Of a stretch of DNA of 64,000 nucleotides, positions 33,425 through 41,637 are shown one piece after another. How positions within the stretch are numbered: the first letter of the stretch is position 1; each line of letters opens with the position of its first letter. The translations under genes were made by a program, and so were the position numbers. The notes under the pieces were generated by a model. It did no database searches. It was not told where the DNA came from and saw nothing but the letters and a program-made list of their open reading frames with translations. The stretch lies in assembly GCF_900142715.1 (NCBI RefSeq), contig NZ_FRBX01000007.1, forward strand, positions 241,402 to 305,401, in the 5' to 3' direction. This DNA is from Flavobacterium pectinovorum. GTDB lineage: Bacteria; Bacteroidota; Bacteroidia; Flavobacteriales; Flavobacteriaceae.

Positions 33425-34558
33425 TTAATAGTACATACGAAGTAAATCGGCTGCATAAGGATGATATAAAATCATTTCGATCATGCTTGTTTGAAGTTGT
33501 GCCTCTCTTGCATAAGCAAACATTTTTTTTTCATAATCTTTTACAGCAGTTTCTATAGTTTTAAATTTTCCATTAGTTAGATTATCGCATAAAATCAATG
33601 CATCTGTCATCCCTATATTAGCACCCTGCCCTGCGTAAGGAGGCATAATATGGGCAGCGTCTCCAATAAGTGTCATTGGCAGAGGACGTTTATCTTTCCA
33701 GGATTTTTCTAACGGCATTTTCATTGTTGATCCTTTTACAAAAGTAGATGTTGACCGGAATAATTCATGGTAACATTCGTGCCAGTCAGCGCATCTGTTT
33801 GATAAAAAATTAATAATGAATTCCGTATCTTTAAAGTCTAATTCATTTTCATCAGCCCATCCTTCAGGTTTTTCAAAAGACAAAGCATAAGTCAGGATAT
33901 TGTCATTCTGCGGATTTACAACTAATAAATTACTTTGGCATGGAGCCAATAGCAAATTGTTATTAAAAAGTTGATAGTATAATGGACATTTTATTTCTGG
34001 TTCAAATACATTTCCCATTATAATAAAACTTCCTGTATATTCTGTTTGGGCATCTGTAATATATTTTCTAAGTGCAGACATTCCTCCATTAGCTCCTATA
34101 ACAAAATCTGCGGTTGCATATTTTCCATCTTCAAATTGCAAAAGCCATTTCCCGTCGTCTTCTTTAAGGTTGGTAAATTTTCTATCCCAAACTACTGTAT
34201 CAACAGTTAAACTTTCAAACAATATTTGCCTTAAATGGTTTCTGTTTATTTCAGGATTAGCATTCTGCTCTTTGGCTGTCGTTTGTCTGGCGAATAATAT
34301 TTTACCTAGTTTGTTAGTAACAATTTTTCCCATAGGAAGACCCATTTCGAAATATCGTTCTAATAATCCTGCTTTTTTCATGGCTTTTTGTCCTGAATCT
34401 TTATATAAATTCAGCGTACTGCCTGTGATTCTTGTCTGCGAATCTTTATCTCTTTCGTAAACAGTTACATCGATTCCTTTTTGTTGTAGCAATTTAGCCA
34501 TTATGAGACCAACAGGTCCTGCACCAATGATGGCTATTTTTTTATTTTTTAAGAGCAT
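33425..34558 (-). CDS. TetX-like FAD-dependent monooxygenase
   Basis: A 377-residue class A flavoprotein monooxygenase. The N-terminal Rossmann motif KIAIIGAGPVGLIMAKLLQQ and VTVYERDKD, the mid-domain ADFVIGANGGMSALRKY and the C-terminal LIGDAAHIMPPYAGQGAN (DG/GD motif) match the family. Many positions recall Tet(X): SGQKAMKKAGLLERYF, NPEINRN, TVVWDRK, KRPLPMTLIGDAAH. Tet(X) is 388 residues and hydroxylates tetracyclines; this chromosomal gene, with no mobile element beside it, may be an intrinsic relative with another substrate. A -7 box lies at 34631-34638. Tetracycline activity is a possibility, not shown. Confidence 0.88.
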   Translation of the reverse strand: MLLKNKKIAIIGAGPVGLIMAKLLQQKGIDVTVYERDKDSQTRITGSTLNLYKDSGQKAMKKAGLLERYFEMGLPMGKIVTNKLGKILFARQTTAKEQNANPEINRNHLRQILFESLTVDTVVWDRKFTNLKEDDGKWLLQFEDGKYATADFVIGANGGMSALRKYITDAQTEYTGSFIIMGNVFEPEIKCPLYYQLFNNNLLLAPCQSNLLVVNPQNDNILTYALSFEKPEGWADENELDFKDTEFIINFLSNRCADWHECYHELFRSTSTFVKGSTMKMPLEKSWKDKRPLPMTLIGDAAHIMPPYAGQGANIGMTDALILCDNLTNGKFKTIETAVKDYEKKMFAYAREAQLQTSMIEMILYHPYAADLLRMYY

Positions 34559-34630
34559 ATGCTTTGTAAACTTTATTTATTCATGAGATTATTAACATCA
34601 ATTTTCTTTATTTTAAAATAAAAAATGGAT

Positions 34631-34638
34631 CAAATCTA
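34631..34638 (-). promoter_or_regulatory. -7 box of the TetX-like gene
   Basis: TAGATTTG on the minus strand matches TANNTTTG, 73 bp upstream of the ATG; no -33 TTG at standard distance. Confidence 0.35.
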
Positions 34639-34710
34639 AATACAAAACACCAACAGAAATGGTTTAAATGAATTGTAAGTTTTAGAGTTTGCTAATTGAG
34701 GTTATAAAAA

Positions 34711-35631
34711 CTAATGTTTATAAAGCTTAACATGATTTCCAAAGGTATAGGCTGCTGTTAAAGTTGGGCCATTGTAACCCCATTTTAAATATCCGTTTAG
34801 TCTCTCTCTTACGGTATCAATTTTAAAATTAAGTCCTGTGTATCCGGCTGTTAAACTGAAGTTTTTGTGTACATTATATAATAGAGATAAATTATAACTC
34901 AGAATTCTACCGTCAATGTTGTCAATTTTTACAGCGAGGTAATTAGCATTTACATAAAGACCAAAGCGTTCTCCCAGAACAAATTCTCCCCAAACTCCAA
35001 CATCCGGTAATGGTGCAGTAAAATTAAAACTATCTCTGTATTCAACACTCTGTCCTTCTCCTTCAAGACGTAGACCTAAATCTACAAACATAACGTGTGA
35101 TCCAATTAATAAACCGGCTTCGTATTTTGGTTTAGATAAAAAGGCATATCCATAAGCGATTCTTGCAATCTGAACATTAAAAAAGGCAGTTATTCTGGCA
35201 TCTATATTATACGTGTGATCGCCAAAAGTAATATCTCTTTCTAAAGTTTTTGATGAATTTCTGTCTAAATTAAAATACTCAAAACCTAGTCTTGATCTTC
35301 TTGAAATACGCCACTCGAATGTTGATAAAAATGACACGCTCGATTTTGAAAATCCTAAATCGTCTTCAAGATCTATCTCGGTTGCTGTATCGGTACTATT
35401 TCTTCCAACCTGAACCTGTGTGTTGTTTAAAGGAAAAAATGCTCCTGCAGTAAATTTAAATCGTCTGGCGTGCCAGGGCAATTCATTGACATCATAATCC
35501 TGAAGATCTTCTAAATTATTATTATTTTGTAAAGTAGGTAAAGTGGTTTCGGCAGGAATTTCGGCTGTGGTTTGTGCCTGAGCTGAAAACCAAAAAAGGG
35601 AAATAACCAACAAAGAAAATAATTTTTTCAT
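34711..35631 (-). CDS. Outer membrane beta-barrel protein
   Basis: Start placed at the ATG at 35629-35631 (MKKLFSLLVISLFWFSAQAQ), giving an exact signal peptide; the upstream extension lacks this. The 306-residue protein alternates polar and aromatic residues in many strands (RRFKFTAGAFFPLN, RSRLGFEYFNLDR, IARIAYGYAFLSKPKYEAGL, NFSLTAGYTGLNFKID) and ends GPTLTAAYTFGNHVKLYKH. An 11-12-strand outer membrane barrel is likely, with no clear transport family. Function unknown; no operon partner. Confidence 0.8.
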   Translation of the reverse strand: MKKLFSLLVISLFWFSAQAQTTAEIPAETTLPTLQNNNNLEDLQDYDVNELPWHARRFKFTAGAFFPLNNTQVQVGRNSTDTATEIDLEDDLGFSKSSVSFLSTFEWRISRRSRLGFEYFNLDRNSSKTLERDITFGDHTYNIDARITAFFNVQIARIAYGYAFLSKPKYEAGLLIGSHVMFVDLGLRLEGEGQSVEYRDSFNFTAPLPDVGVWGEFVLGERFGLYVNANYLAVKIDNIDGRILSYNLSLLYNVHKNFSLTAGYTGLNFKIDTVRERLNGYLKWGYNGPTLTAAYTFGNHVKLYKH

Positions 35632-35854
35632 AGGATTGTTTTTTAGGTTTATTGACAAAAATTAGCAATTAAAGTTAACAAAAAAAAACGTTCTTCTTAC
35701 TTTTTTTATTTTATTATTTTTTAGATTTATTTGATTATCAGTATTGTATATTTTATTTTGTAAAAATAAAGATACTTTATATGTTTTTTTAGTGAATTAA
35801 TTTTGTAAGAATGTTTTAAAAGCTGAAATATTTTTTTGTGAATACTGAATATCG

Positions 35855-35960
35855 CGTGAGGGATAGGAGCAAGCTACCGAAGTAGCGCGGATAGCCCGAC
35901 AGTATCCCGATGAGGGGGCGAATAACCGCAATGTAAATTTGCCCCCTTATCGGGATGGTG
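35855..35960. repeat. Structured dispersed element with GCGGATAGC core
   Basis: Within a 435-bp gene-free spacer (35632-36066) lies a GC-richer island: GGATAGGAGC, TACCGAAGTAGCGCGGATAGC, TATCCCGATGAGGGGGC and GCCCCCTTATCGGGATGG. The last two pair as a long stem (GGGGGC/GCCCCC plus ATCCCGAT/ATCGGGAT). The words GATAGNAGC and GCGGATAGC recur in the element at 62258-62345. It is much more GC-rich than its surroundings. Confidence 0.65.
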
Positions 35961-36066
35961 GCACGCCCAGATTGTTAAGATACTGAGAGTTGATCGTATT
36001 TTTGATTTACATTTTGGTTAGTTCAAAAAAAAGCCTCTAAAAGAGACTAATGGAAAGTTGGTTTTG

Positions 36067-36501
36067 TTAGACACGATTATAATCGCCTCGCCAGTGAACA
36101 ATTGCCTTTTTGATGGCGTTTCCGGAGAGGTTGTTTTTGATGGCATCGTCGATTAAACCAAGCAGTTCGTTGTCTGGCGCAAAACGCAGGGCAAATAATT
36201 GATCGTCGGTTAATTTGTATTCAAATTCTTCTAATCTTTTTCCGGTTAGCGTAAAATAGCGATACCTAAGTTCGAGTCTGACAATTCTGTTTTGGAGGGT
36301 AATTGCATAATGCTGGCGAAGCATAAAAGCAAGACAGAACAAAAAAATAAAGCAGACACTTATAAATGTCCAGATTAATTTATCGTTTGTGGTGCAGACA
36401 AAATATATACTTCCTGTCAAAAATGCGATCAAAACAGGATAATAAATAAAATGATGCCATGAATAAAACCGAATATGGTTTGAATATGTTTGAATTTTCA
36501 T
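36067..36501 (-). CDS. DUF6526 family membrane protein
   Basis: A 144-residue protein with two TM helices near the N-terminus (YYPVLIAFLTGSIYFV and IWTFISVCFIFLFCLAFML), followed by a soluble tail with RIVRLELRYRYFTLTGKRLE and DDQLFALRFAPDNELLGLID. This matches the flavobacterial DUF6526 family: HPF-like two-helix N-terminus and a conserved LRFA-x-D-x-E-L. Function is unknown. Single gene with hairpins on both sides. Confidence 0.8.
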   Translation of the reverse strand: MKIQTYSNHIRFYSWHHFIYYPVLIAFLTGSIYFVCTTNDKLIWTFISVCFIFLFCLAFMLRQHYAITLQNRIVRLELRYRYFTLTGKRLEEFEYKLTDDQLFALRFAPDNELLGLIDDAIKNNLSGNAIKKAIVHWRGDYNRV

Positions 36502-36537
36502 GATTTCTTCTGCATTAAATATTAGTGTTAAATTAAT

Positions 36538-36565
36538 AAAAGCTATTCAATAAAGAATAGCTTTT
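36538..36565. terminator. Bidirectional terminator hairpin
   Basis: Perfect stem AAAAGCTATTC (36538-36548) and GAATAGCTTTT (36555-36565), loop AATAAA. It lies downstream of the minus-strand glycosylase gene and upstream of the DUF6526 gene. Confidence 0.6.
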
Positions 36566-36757
36566 ATTTAAAAATAAACTAACAACCAATATTTTATAAT
36601 CTAATTCCCTGGCAATAATTTATAAGTAGTGAGTCCATATAAATTAAAAGGATTAATTATTTTAAATATCTTAAAACCTTTGGTAAAATTATCTTAGAAG
36701 CTGTCCTTTTTTGTTACATTTTAAAATGATTTTATTATAGAATTCAAATATTGAATT

Positions 36758-37243
36758 TTAAATTAAGGTTTCAATAATTTTCCATTCCTCTAATTTTGAC
36801 TGAAAAGTTTTACTCGCATTGGCCGGACTTGATGAAGGTAAGGTGATCAATTGATATTCTTTTTGAAGATGAACGTATTTTTTAAAGAAAGCCGCCGCTT
36901 TTTGTCCATTAAAAAGTATGGTTTTTATGTTAGGGTGATTTTTTAAGAAAGTTTCAAAATCATTGGCAATTTCATTTTTTATGGCACTGTCCAGACTTCC
37001 GACTCGTTCACAAAATTGTAAAACATCCCAAAGTGCTATTTTATTTTTTTGCAAAAGTGCTTTTTTGGTTGGATAGTTATCTGAAAAATCTTCTTTTAAA
37101 ATAGTGAACATAAATTTCCAGAAATTATTTTGTTTATGACCGTAATATTGATTGATTTCTAATGATTTAGTGCCGGGCATTGTGCCTAATATCAAAATAT
37201 TAGCATCATTTGAAGTTATTGGGGCGAAAGAAAAACTTTTCAT
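36758..37243 (-). CDS. DNA-deoxyinosine/uracil glycosylase (Mug/HDG-like)
   Basis: A 161-residue cytosolic protein of the uracil-DNA glycosylase superfamily. It has ILILGTMPGTKSLEI (motif A), YYGHKQNNFWKFM and LWDVLQFCERVGSLD, then TILFNGQKAAAFF and LPSSSPANAS (motif B). The GTMPGTKS and SSSPANA pattern is that of DNA-deoxyinosine glycosylases (UDG family 6, hypoxanthine-DNA glycosylase). It would remove deaminated purine from DNA. It stands alone. Confidence 0.88.
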   Translation of the reverse strand: MKSFSFAPITSNDANILILGTMPGTKSLEINQYYGHKQNNFWKFMFTILKEDFSDNYPTKKALLQKNKIALWDVLQFCERVGSLDSAIKNEIANDFETFLKNHPNIKTILFNGQKAAAFFKKYVHLQKEYQLITLPSSSPANASKTFQSKLEEWKIIETLI

Positions 37244-37472
37244 TTTGTATTTACTTATTTAGAAGAAAAAAATTTAAATATTAGAATAATCATTTAGAAG
37301 TAATTATAAAACAAATTACAAAAATTATATAACATTTTCGGAAGGTCATTAAACGAACTTTGACAGATAGATTTTTAAGGAAATCCAACGTCTAAAAGAA
37401 ATGTTTCTGTTTCTAAAAGTTTCTCAAAAATCTATTAAAAATAGAATGTAGAATTTTTAAAATCCACGCAAA

Positions 37473-38495
37473 ATGAAAATAGTAACTATAAATACAGAGA
37501 AAATCGAAAATATTTTTGATGAGTTAACTTTAAATGTAGGCGGAAAAGTAACTTTCGATTTAGATGAATATACTTTGGAAGTCAATAATAGTTTTGCAAA
37601 AGGATCTATTACCGGTGCTTCATTCAATGATGATATTTCGTATGTGCAGTTTGATATGACTTTTTCTGCCGATGTTCGAATGAATATCTTAAACTTAAAA
37701 TCGTCTCCGGTTTATTTTGCTTATTGTTCTAAAGGTAATTTATCTCATAGTTTTGGAATTACGGGCGAAGAAAGAAAATTGAAAACGTTTCAAACAGCAA
37801 TTCTTTCTTCTAAACAAGATCAGGAACATGTTTTGTTTTTTGAAAAAGATAAGAAAACAAAATTTACTTTGATTATTGTGGGAACTCACGCAACTGTTAA
37901 TCAGACTCATTCATTGAATGAAAATGTGAGAGAAACTTTTTTTGGTAAAAATACTGTCGAAGATTTCTTTTACATAGGTTCATATAATTTAAGAATTGCC
38001 GAAAAAATAGAGCAGTTAAATGCTGTAAATCAAAGCGGAATAGTTCGTAATTTATTGAAAGAAGGTATTTTAAGAATTATTCTTGCTATGGAAATTCAAC
38101 AACATACAGATGATTTAATTGCTGCTTCAAAAGATACAAACTGTTTGACTTTAAGAGAAATGGAAGAAATCAAAGAACTTTCTGAAGCTATAAAAGCCAA
38201 TCCTGAAGAACCATTTACGATTAAATCATTAAGCAAAAAATCAGGTCTGTCACCAAATAAATTGCAGGAAGGTTTTAAAATGATTCACAATCGCACAGTT
38301 AATGATTATATTACACATATGCGTGTTTTAAAAGCCGAAATTTTAATTAGAACGTCGGACTTGAATATTTCTGAAATTGTGTATTGCATTGGTTTTACAA
38401 GCAGAAGCTACTTCTCTAAAATCTTCAAACAAAAATTCAATTGCAGTCCAAAAGAATATAAATTCAATTTGAATCCGTTGGCTATTACAGCTTGA
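37473..38495 (+). CDS. AraC-family transcriptional regulator
   Basis: A 340-residue protein. The C-terminal ~100 residues are an AraC double HTH: FTIKSLSKKSGLSPNKLQEG, then VNDYITHMRVLKAEILIRTS and EIVYCIGFTSRSYFSKIFKQ. The N-terminal 230 residues have no recognised ligand domain but form a beta-rich then helical region (VYFAYCSKGNLSHSFGI). The start at 37473 follows an A/T-rich spacer. No neighbour suggests a target. Confidence 0.88.
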   Translation: MKIVTINTEKIENIFDELTLNVGGKVTFDLDEYTLEVNNSFAKGSITGASFNDDISYVQFDMTFSADVRMNILNLKSSPVYFAYCSKGNLSHSFGITGEERKLKTFQTAILSSKQDQEHVLFFEKDKKTKFTLIIVGTHATVNQTHSLNENVRETFFGKNTVEDFFYIGSYNLRIAEKIEQLNAVNQSGIVRNLLKEGILRIILAMEIQQHTDDLIAASKDTNCLTLREMEEIKELSEAIKANPEEPFTIKSLSKKSGLSPNKLQEGFKMIHNRTVNDYITHMRVLKAEILIRTSDLNISEIVYCIGFTSRSYFSKIFKQKFNCSPKEYKFNLNPLAITA

Positions 38496-38499
38496 TAAA

Positions 38500-38758
38500 T
38501 AAGATACTAAGTTACTAAGGTTCTAAGATTCTAAGTTTTTACTTTGGAATCTTAGATTTTTTTTATTTTTGGATGAATTTTTATGCCAATTTTTTTCACA
38601 ATTTTTTCTCAACGCAAATCGTAGAGACGCACAGCAGTGCGTCTACGCAAAGATTGGACGCTAACAATTCGATATATTTTACACATTGATGTGTTTCGAA
38701 AATATACTCGTCTTAAAAAAATCTTAGAATCTTAGCATCTCAGAACCTTAGTATCTTA
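38500..38758. repeat. Composite repeat: long inverted arms around a REP-like palindrome
   Basis: Arms of 36 bp (38500-38535, TAAGATACTAAGTTACTAAG..., and its near-complement 38723-38758) enclose a REP-like palindrome AGACGCACAGCAGTGCGTCT (core within 38621-38648, flanked GTAG...CTACGC). The same core occurs at 12668-12695 and 39846-39905. No gene is visible in this interval. Confidence 0.8.
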
Positions 38759-38766
38759 AAAAAGCA

Positions 38767-38788
38767 TATATTTGCATAACTAATTATG
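38767..38788 (+). promoter_or_regulatory. -7 box with abutting palindrome for the MarR-GNAT gene
   Basis: TATATTTG (38767-38774) is directly followed by CATAA-CTAA-TTATG (38775-38788), a perfect 5-bp inverted repeat at the predicted transcription start, 14 bp before the ATG. It is a plausible operator for this MarR-type gene, arranged like 15102-15123 but downstream of the box. Confidence 0.5.
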
Positions 38789-38802
38789 TAATCAATTATA
38801 AA

Positions 38803-39756
38803 ATGGTTTTTTTTAATAAAGTAGGTAAGGTGGCTTTAGGAAGCCGTTTGCGTTTAATGACAGCAATAATTACAGATGATGCTGCAAAAGTTTACGAATT
38901 ATATGAAGCGGATTTTATGCCAAAATGGTTCCCGGTTTTTTATACACTTACAGAAGAAAGAGAAATTACGATTACTGAAATTGCTAATGAAATTGGACAT
39001 TCGCAACCCTCAGTAAGTAAAATTGTTCAGGAAATGATTACTGCAGGACTTGTAAATGATAATTTAAAAACGACAGATAAACGCAGAAATATTGTGGCTT
39101 TGACAGAAAAAGGATTAATCCTGTCTAAAAAAATAAAATTGCAATGTATTGATGTTGAAGCTGCTGTTGAATCTCTGATTTCTGAATCAAATCATAATTT
39201 ATGGGCTGCACTCGAAGAATGGGAATTTTTACTGGAACAAAAATCATTGTTTAAAAGAGTAAACGAACAGAAAAAAATGCGTGAAAGTCAGGATGTTCAA
39301 ATTATAGAGTATACTCCCGAATATCAGGAAGCTTTTAAAGCTTTAAATGAGGAATGGATATCAACGTATTTTGAAATGGAAGAAGCAGATTATAAAGCAT
39401 TGGATAATCCCAAAGAATATATTCTTGATAAAGGTGGAAAGATTTTGGTTGCTTTATATAAAAATGAACCTGTTGGTGTTTGCGCCCTCATTAAAATGAA
39501 TGATGAAAATTATGATTTTGAGATGGCAAAAATGGCTGTTTCGCCAAAAGCACAGGGAAAAAGTATTGGCTGGCTGCTTGGTGAAGCAATTGTAAAAAAT
39601 GCTAAAGAACTTGGCGCGTCAAAGTTATATCTGGAAAGTAATACAATCCTTAAACCCGCAATTAACTTATACCATAAATTAGGTTTCGAGAAAGTTTCTG
39701 GTTTGGCAACACCTTATAAACGTTGTAATATTCAAATGGAGCTTATTATTAAATGA
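38803..39756 (+). CDS. MarR-GNAT fusion: HTH regulator with acetyltransferase domain
   Basis: A 317-residue two-domain protein. Residues ~20-150 are a MarR winged helix (EITITEIANEIGHSQPSVSKIVQEM, split as shown in the sequence, then TTDKRRNIVALTEKG). Residues ~165-317 are a GNAT acetyltransferase with the acetyl-CoA loop (MAVSPKAQGKSIGWLLGEAI, motif A) and SKLYLESNTILKPAINLYHK, LGFEKV at the end. Such fusions are known and may regulate by, or acetylate, a small molecule or themselves. Substrate unknown. It stands alone, with its own promoter. Confidence 0.9.
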   Translation: MVFFNKVGKVALGSRLRLMTAIITDDAAKVYELYEADFMPKWFPVFYTLTEEREITITEIANEIGHSQPSVSKIVQEMITAGLVNDNLKTTDKRRNIVALTEKGLILSKKIKLQCIDVEAAVESLISESNHNLWAALEEWEFLLEQKSLFKRVNEQKKMRESQDVQIIEYTPEYQEAFKALNEEWISTYFEMEEADYKALDNPKEYILDKGGKILVALYKNEPVGVCALIKMNDENYDFEMAKMAVSPKAQGKSIGWLLGEAIVKNAKELGASKLYLESNTILKPAINLYHKLGFEKVSGLATPYKRCNIQMELIIK

Positions 39757-39956
39757 GGTTTAAAGTGGCACAAAGGTACAAAGTAGCAAAGGTTCAAAGG
39801 TTCAGAGATTAAAAATATACGTTATTTTTCACGGCATTATTTTTCGTAGAGACGCACGGCAGTGCGTCTTTGCATAATGTTAGACGCACTGCCGTGCGTC
39901 TCTACAGTAAACATTGGTCAAAAAAACTTTGCACCTTTGCACCCCTGTACCTGAAC
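39757..39956. repeat. Inverted REP-like pair in a convergent-gene spacer
   Basis: GTAGAGACGCACGGCAGTGC... (39846-39870) and its exact complement (39881-39905) form a 24-bp inverted pair; each half is itself a palindrome. Outside it, words ACAAAGGTACAAAGTAGCAAAGG and their near-complements CACCTTTGCACCCCTGTACC give an outer stem. It separates the MarR-GNAT gene from the convergent oxidase gene. Confidence 0.85.
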
Positions 39957-41156
39957 CTATCTCCCAAACTTATAATACTCCAAATCCTGATTTTTTATGT
40001 TGTTTATAGAATCAAGAATTGAGTTCATTGCAATAACGCTAAAGGTGATTCCGTTACCGCCAAAACCTAGTACATAATGTTCATTTTTGTCTGGATTTGG
40101 TTTTCCGAAGTACGGTAAGCCATCTTTGGTTTCGCCAAAAGTTCCTGCCCAGGAATAATCTAATTTGAATTTGACTTTTGGGAATTTTCTTTGAAATTTC
40201 TTTAAAAGATAAATTTCTTTTTTGGGTAATAATTTGTCTCTTTTTTTGGCATCTCTAAAATCTTCATCGCCACCGCCCATAATAATTCGGTTATCCGGGG
40301 TTGCTCTAAAATAAACGTATGGCGTAGACGTATCCCACAAAATGGCATTTTTAAATACTTTTGGTAATTCAGGAATACTTTCGGATGCGATTACAAATGT
40401 GCTTTTTAAATCGACCACTTTTTCAGTAAGTGTTTCGGTACTTTCGTAACCGGTGCAATTTACAATATGATCTGCTGTTATAGTACATTTATCTTCAGTA
40501 TGTGCAACGAGTTTTCCCTTTTGATTTTGGGTAGAAGTAATGTTGGTACGATCGTAAATCTTCAGTCCTTTATTTTCACAATAAACGAGTAAATCCTGCG
40601 CCAGTCTATACGGATCCATCACCGCGGCAGTTTTAGATTCTATTGCTGCAATGGCATTTAATCCCATTTTTTCAAGATCCCATCTTTCAAGCCAGGTAAC
40701 ATCAAAGCCATGCTCTTTTCGGCATTTAAATTCGGCTTTTAAAAACGGAAGATCTTTTTTAAGAGAACAAAAATAAATGCTTTTTTTAAACTCAAATCCG
40801 CATTCGCTTTTTATGGCATCACATATTATTCGCAAATCAAAAATTGCTTTTTTTCCGTTTATATAGCTGTTAACGGCACAATCGACTCCTCTTAGTTTTA
40901 TAAGATCATGAAGAGATACATCAATTTCATATTGAAGTAATGCGGTACTGGCGGCAGTGCTTCCGTTACACATATCACGACGGTCAATAATTGTTACCTT
41001 TTTTCCTTCGTTAATAAGTTTATATGCCATTAATGCACCGGTAATTCCACCGCCAATAATTAGTATTTCAGTAGTAATATCTGAGTCTAACGACGGATAG
41101 CTTGTATCCATTGCATGCTTTAACGGCCAGTAAGTTTCTGATGAGCGTAACTTCAT
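39957..41156 (-). CDS. DAO-family FAD-dependent oxidoreductase (PuuB-like)
   Basis: A 399-residue flavoprotein. The dinucleotide fold EILIIGGGITGALMAYKLIN and VTIIDRRDMCNGSTAASTAL start is the DAO/gamma-glutamylputrescine-oxidase type; the C-terminal YSWAGTFGETKDGLPYFGKP and VLGFGGNGITFSVIAMN complete it. Members oxidise amines or amino acids with FAD. It is the last gene of a tightly packed minus-strand run (1-bp gap after the permease gene). Substrate unknown. Confidence 0.88.
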   Translation of the reverse strand: MKLRSSETYWPLKHAMDTSYPSLDSDITTEILIIGGGITGALMAYKLINEGKKVTIIDRRDMCNGSTAASTALLQYEIDVSLHDLIKLRGVDCAVNSYINGKKAIFDLRIICDAIKSECGFEFKKSIYFCSLKKDLPFLKAEFKCRKEHGFDVTWLERWDLEKMGLNAIAAIESKTAAVMDPYRLAQDLLVYCENKGLKIYDRTNITSTQNQKGKLVAHTEDKCTITADHIVNCTGYESTETLTEKVVDLKSTFVIASESIPELPKVFKNAILWDTSTPYVYFRATPDNRIIMGGGDEDFRDAKKRDKLLPKKEIYLLKKFQRKFPKVKFKLDYSWAGTFGETKDGLPYFGKPNPDKNEHYVLGFGGNGITFSVIAMNSILDSINNIKNQDLEYYKFGR

Positions 41157-41157
41157 T

Positions 41158-41631
41158 TTATTTGGTTTTGGTACGTATTTTTATTCTGTTTTTATCCTTG
41201 CGTTCGTGTTGGTCATGTGCTTCGTCAATAGAATGCGATGTTTTGATACTTACTTCCTTTTTAGCAAGCTCACTTAGTCTGTGATAATATTTTTGAATAA
41301 TAATCATTTCTTCTTCGGTCATACTTTCAATATCGACCAGACTATTGCTTGAATATTTATTGGAAGCTACCAATTCATTTAATTTCAATTGAATGGCAAG
41401 TGAGTCCTTGTTCTGTGCTTTCTGAATTAAAAAAACCATTAAAAAAGTGATAATTGTTGTTCCTGTATTAATAACCAATTGCCAGGTTTCAGAATAATTG
41501 AAAATAGGGCCGCAAACAGCCCAAACTATCACAATTAAAAAAGCACTTAAAAAAGCGGTTGTGCTTCCTGCAGCTTTTGAAACATGCGAAGCAAATTTTT
41601 CGAATGCACTGTTTTGTTTTTTCTTTTCCAT
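41158..41631 (-). CDS. Small membrane protein of the low-affinity iron permease family
   Basis: A 157-residue protein. Two TM segments (TAFLSAFLIVIVWAVCGPIF and WQLVINTGTTIITFLMVFLI) carry the signature of the bacterial low-affinity iron permease (Fet4-like) family, followed by QKAQNKDSLAIQLKLNEL and a highly charged C-terminus. Iron transport is only a family label here. It is the fifth gene of a run from MlaE. Confidence 0.8.
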   Translation of the reverse strand: MEKKKQNSAFEKFASHVSKAAGSTTAFLSAFLIVIVWAVCGPIFNYSETWQLVINTGTTIITFLMVFLIQKAQNKDSLAIQLKLNELVASNKYSSNSLVDIESMTEEEMIIIQKYYHRLSELAKKEVSIKTSHSIDEAHDQHERKDKNRIKIRTKTK

Positions 41632-41637
41632 TTGATT

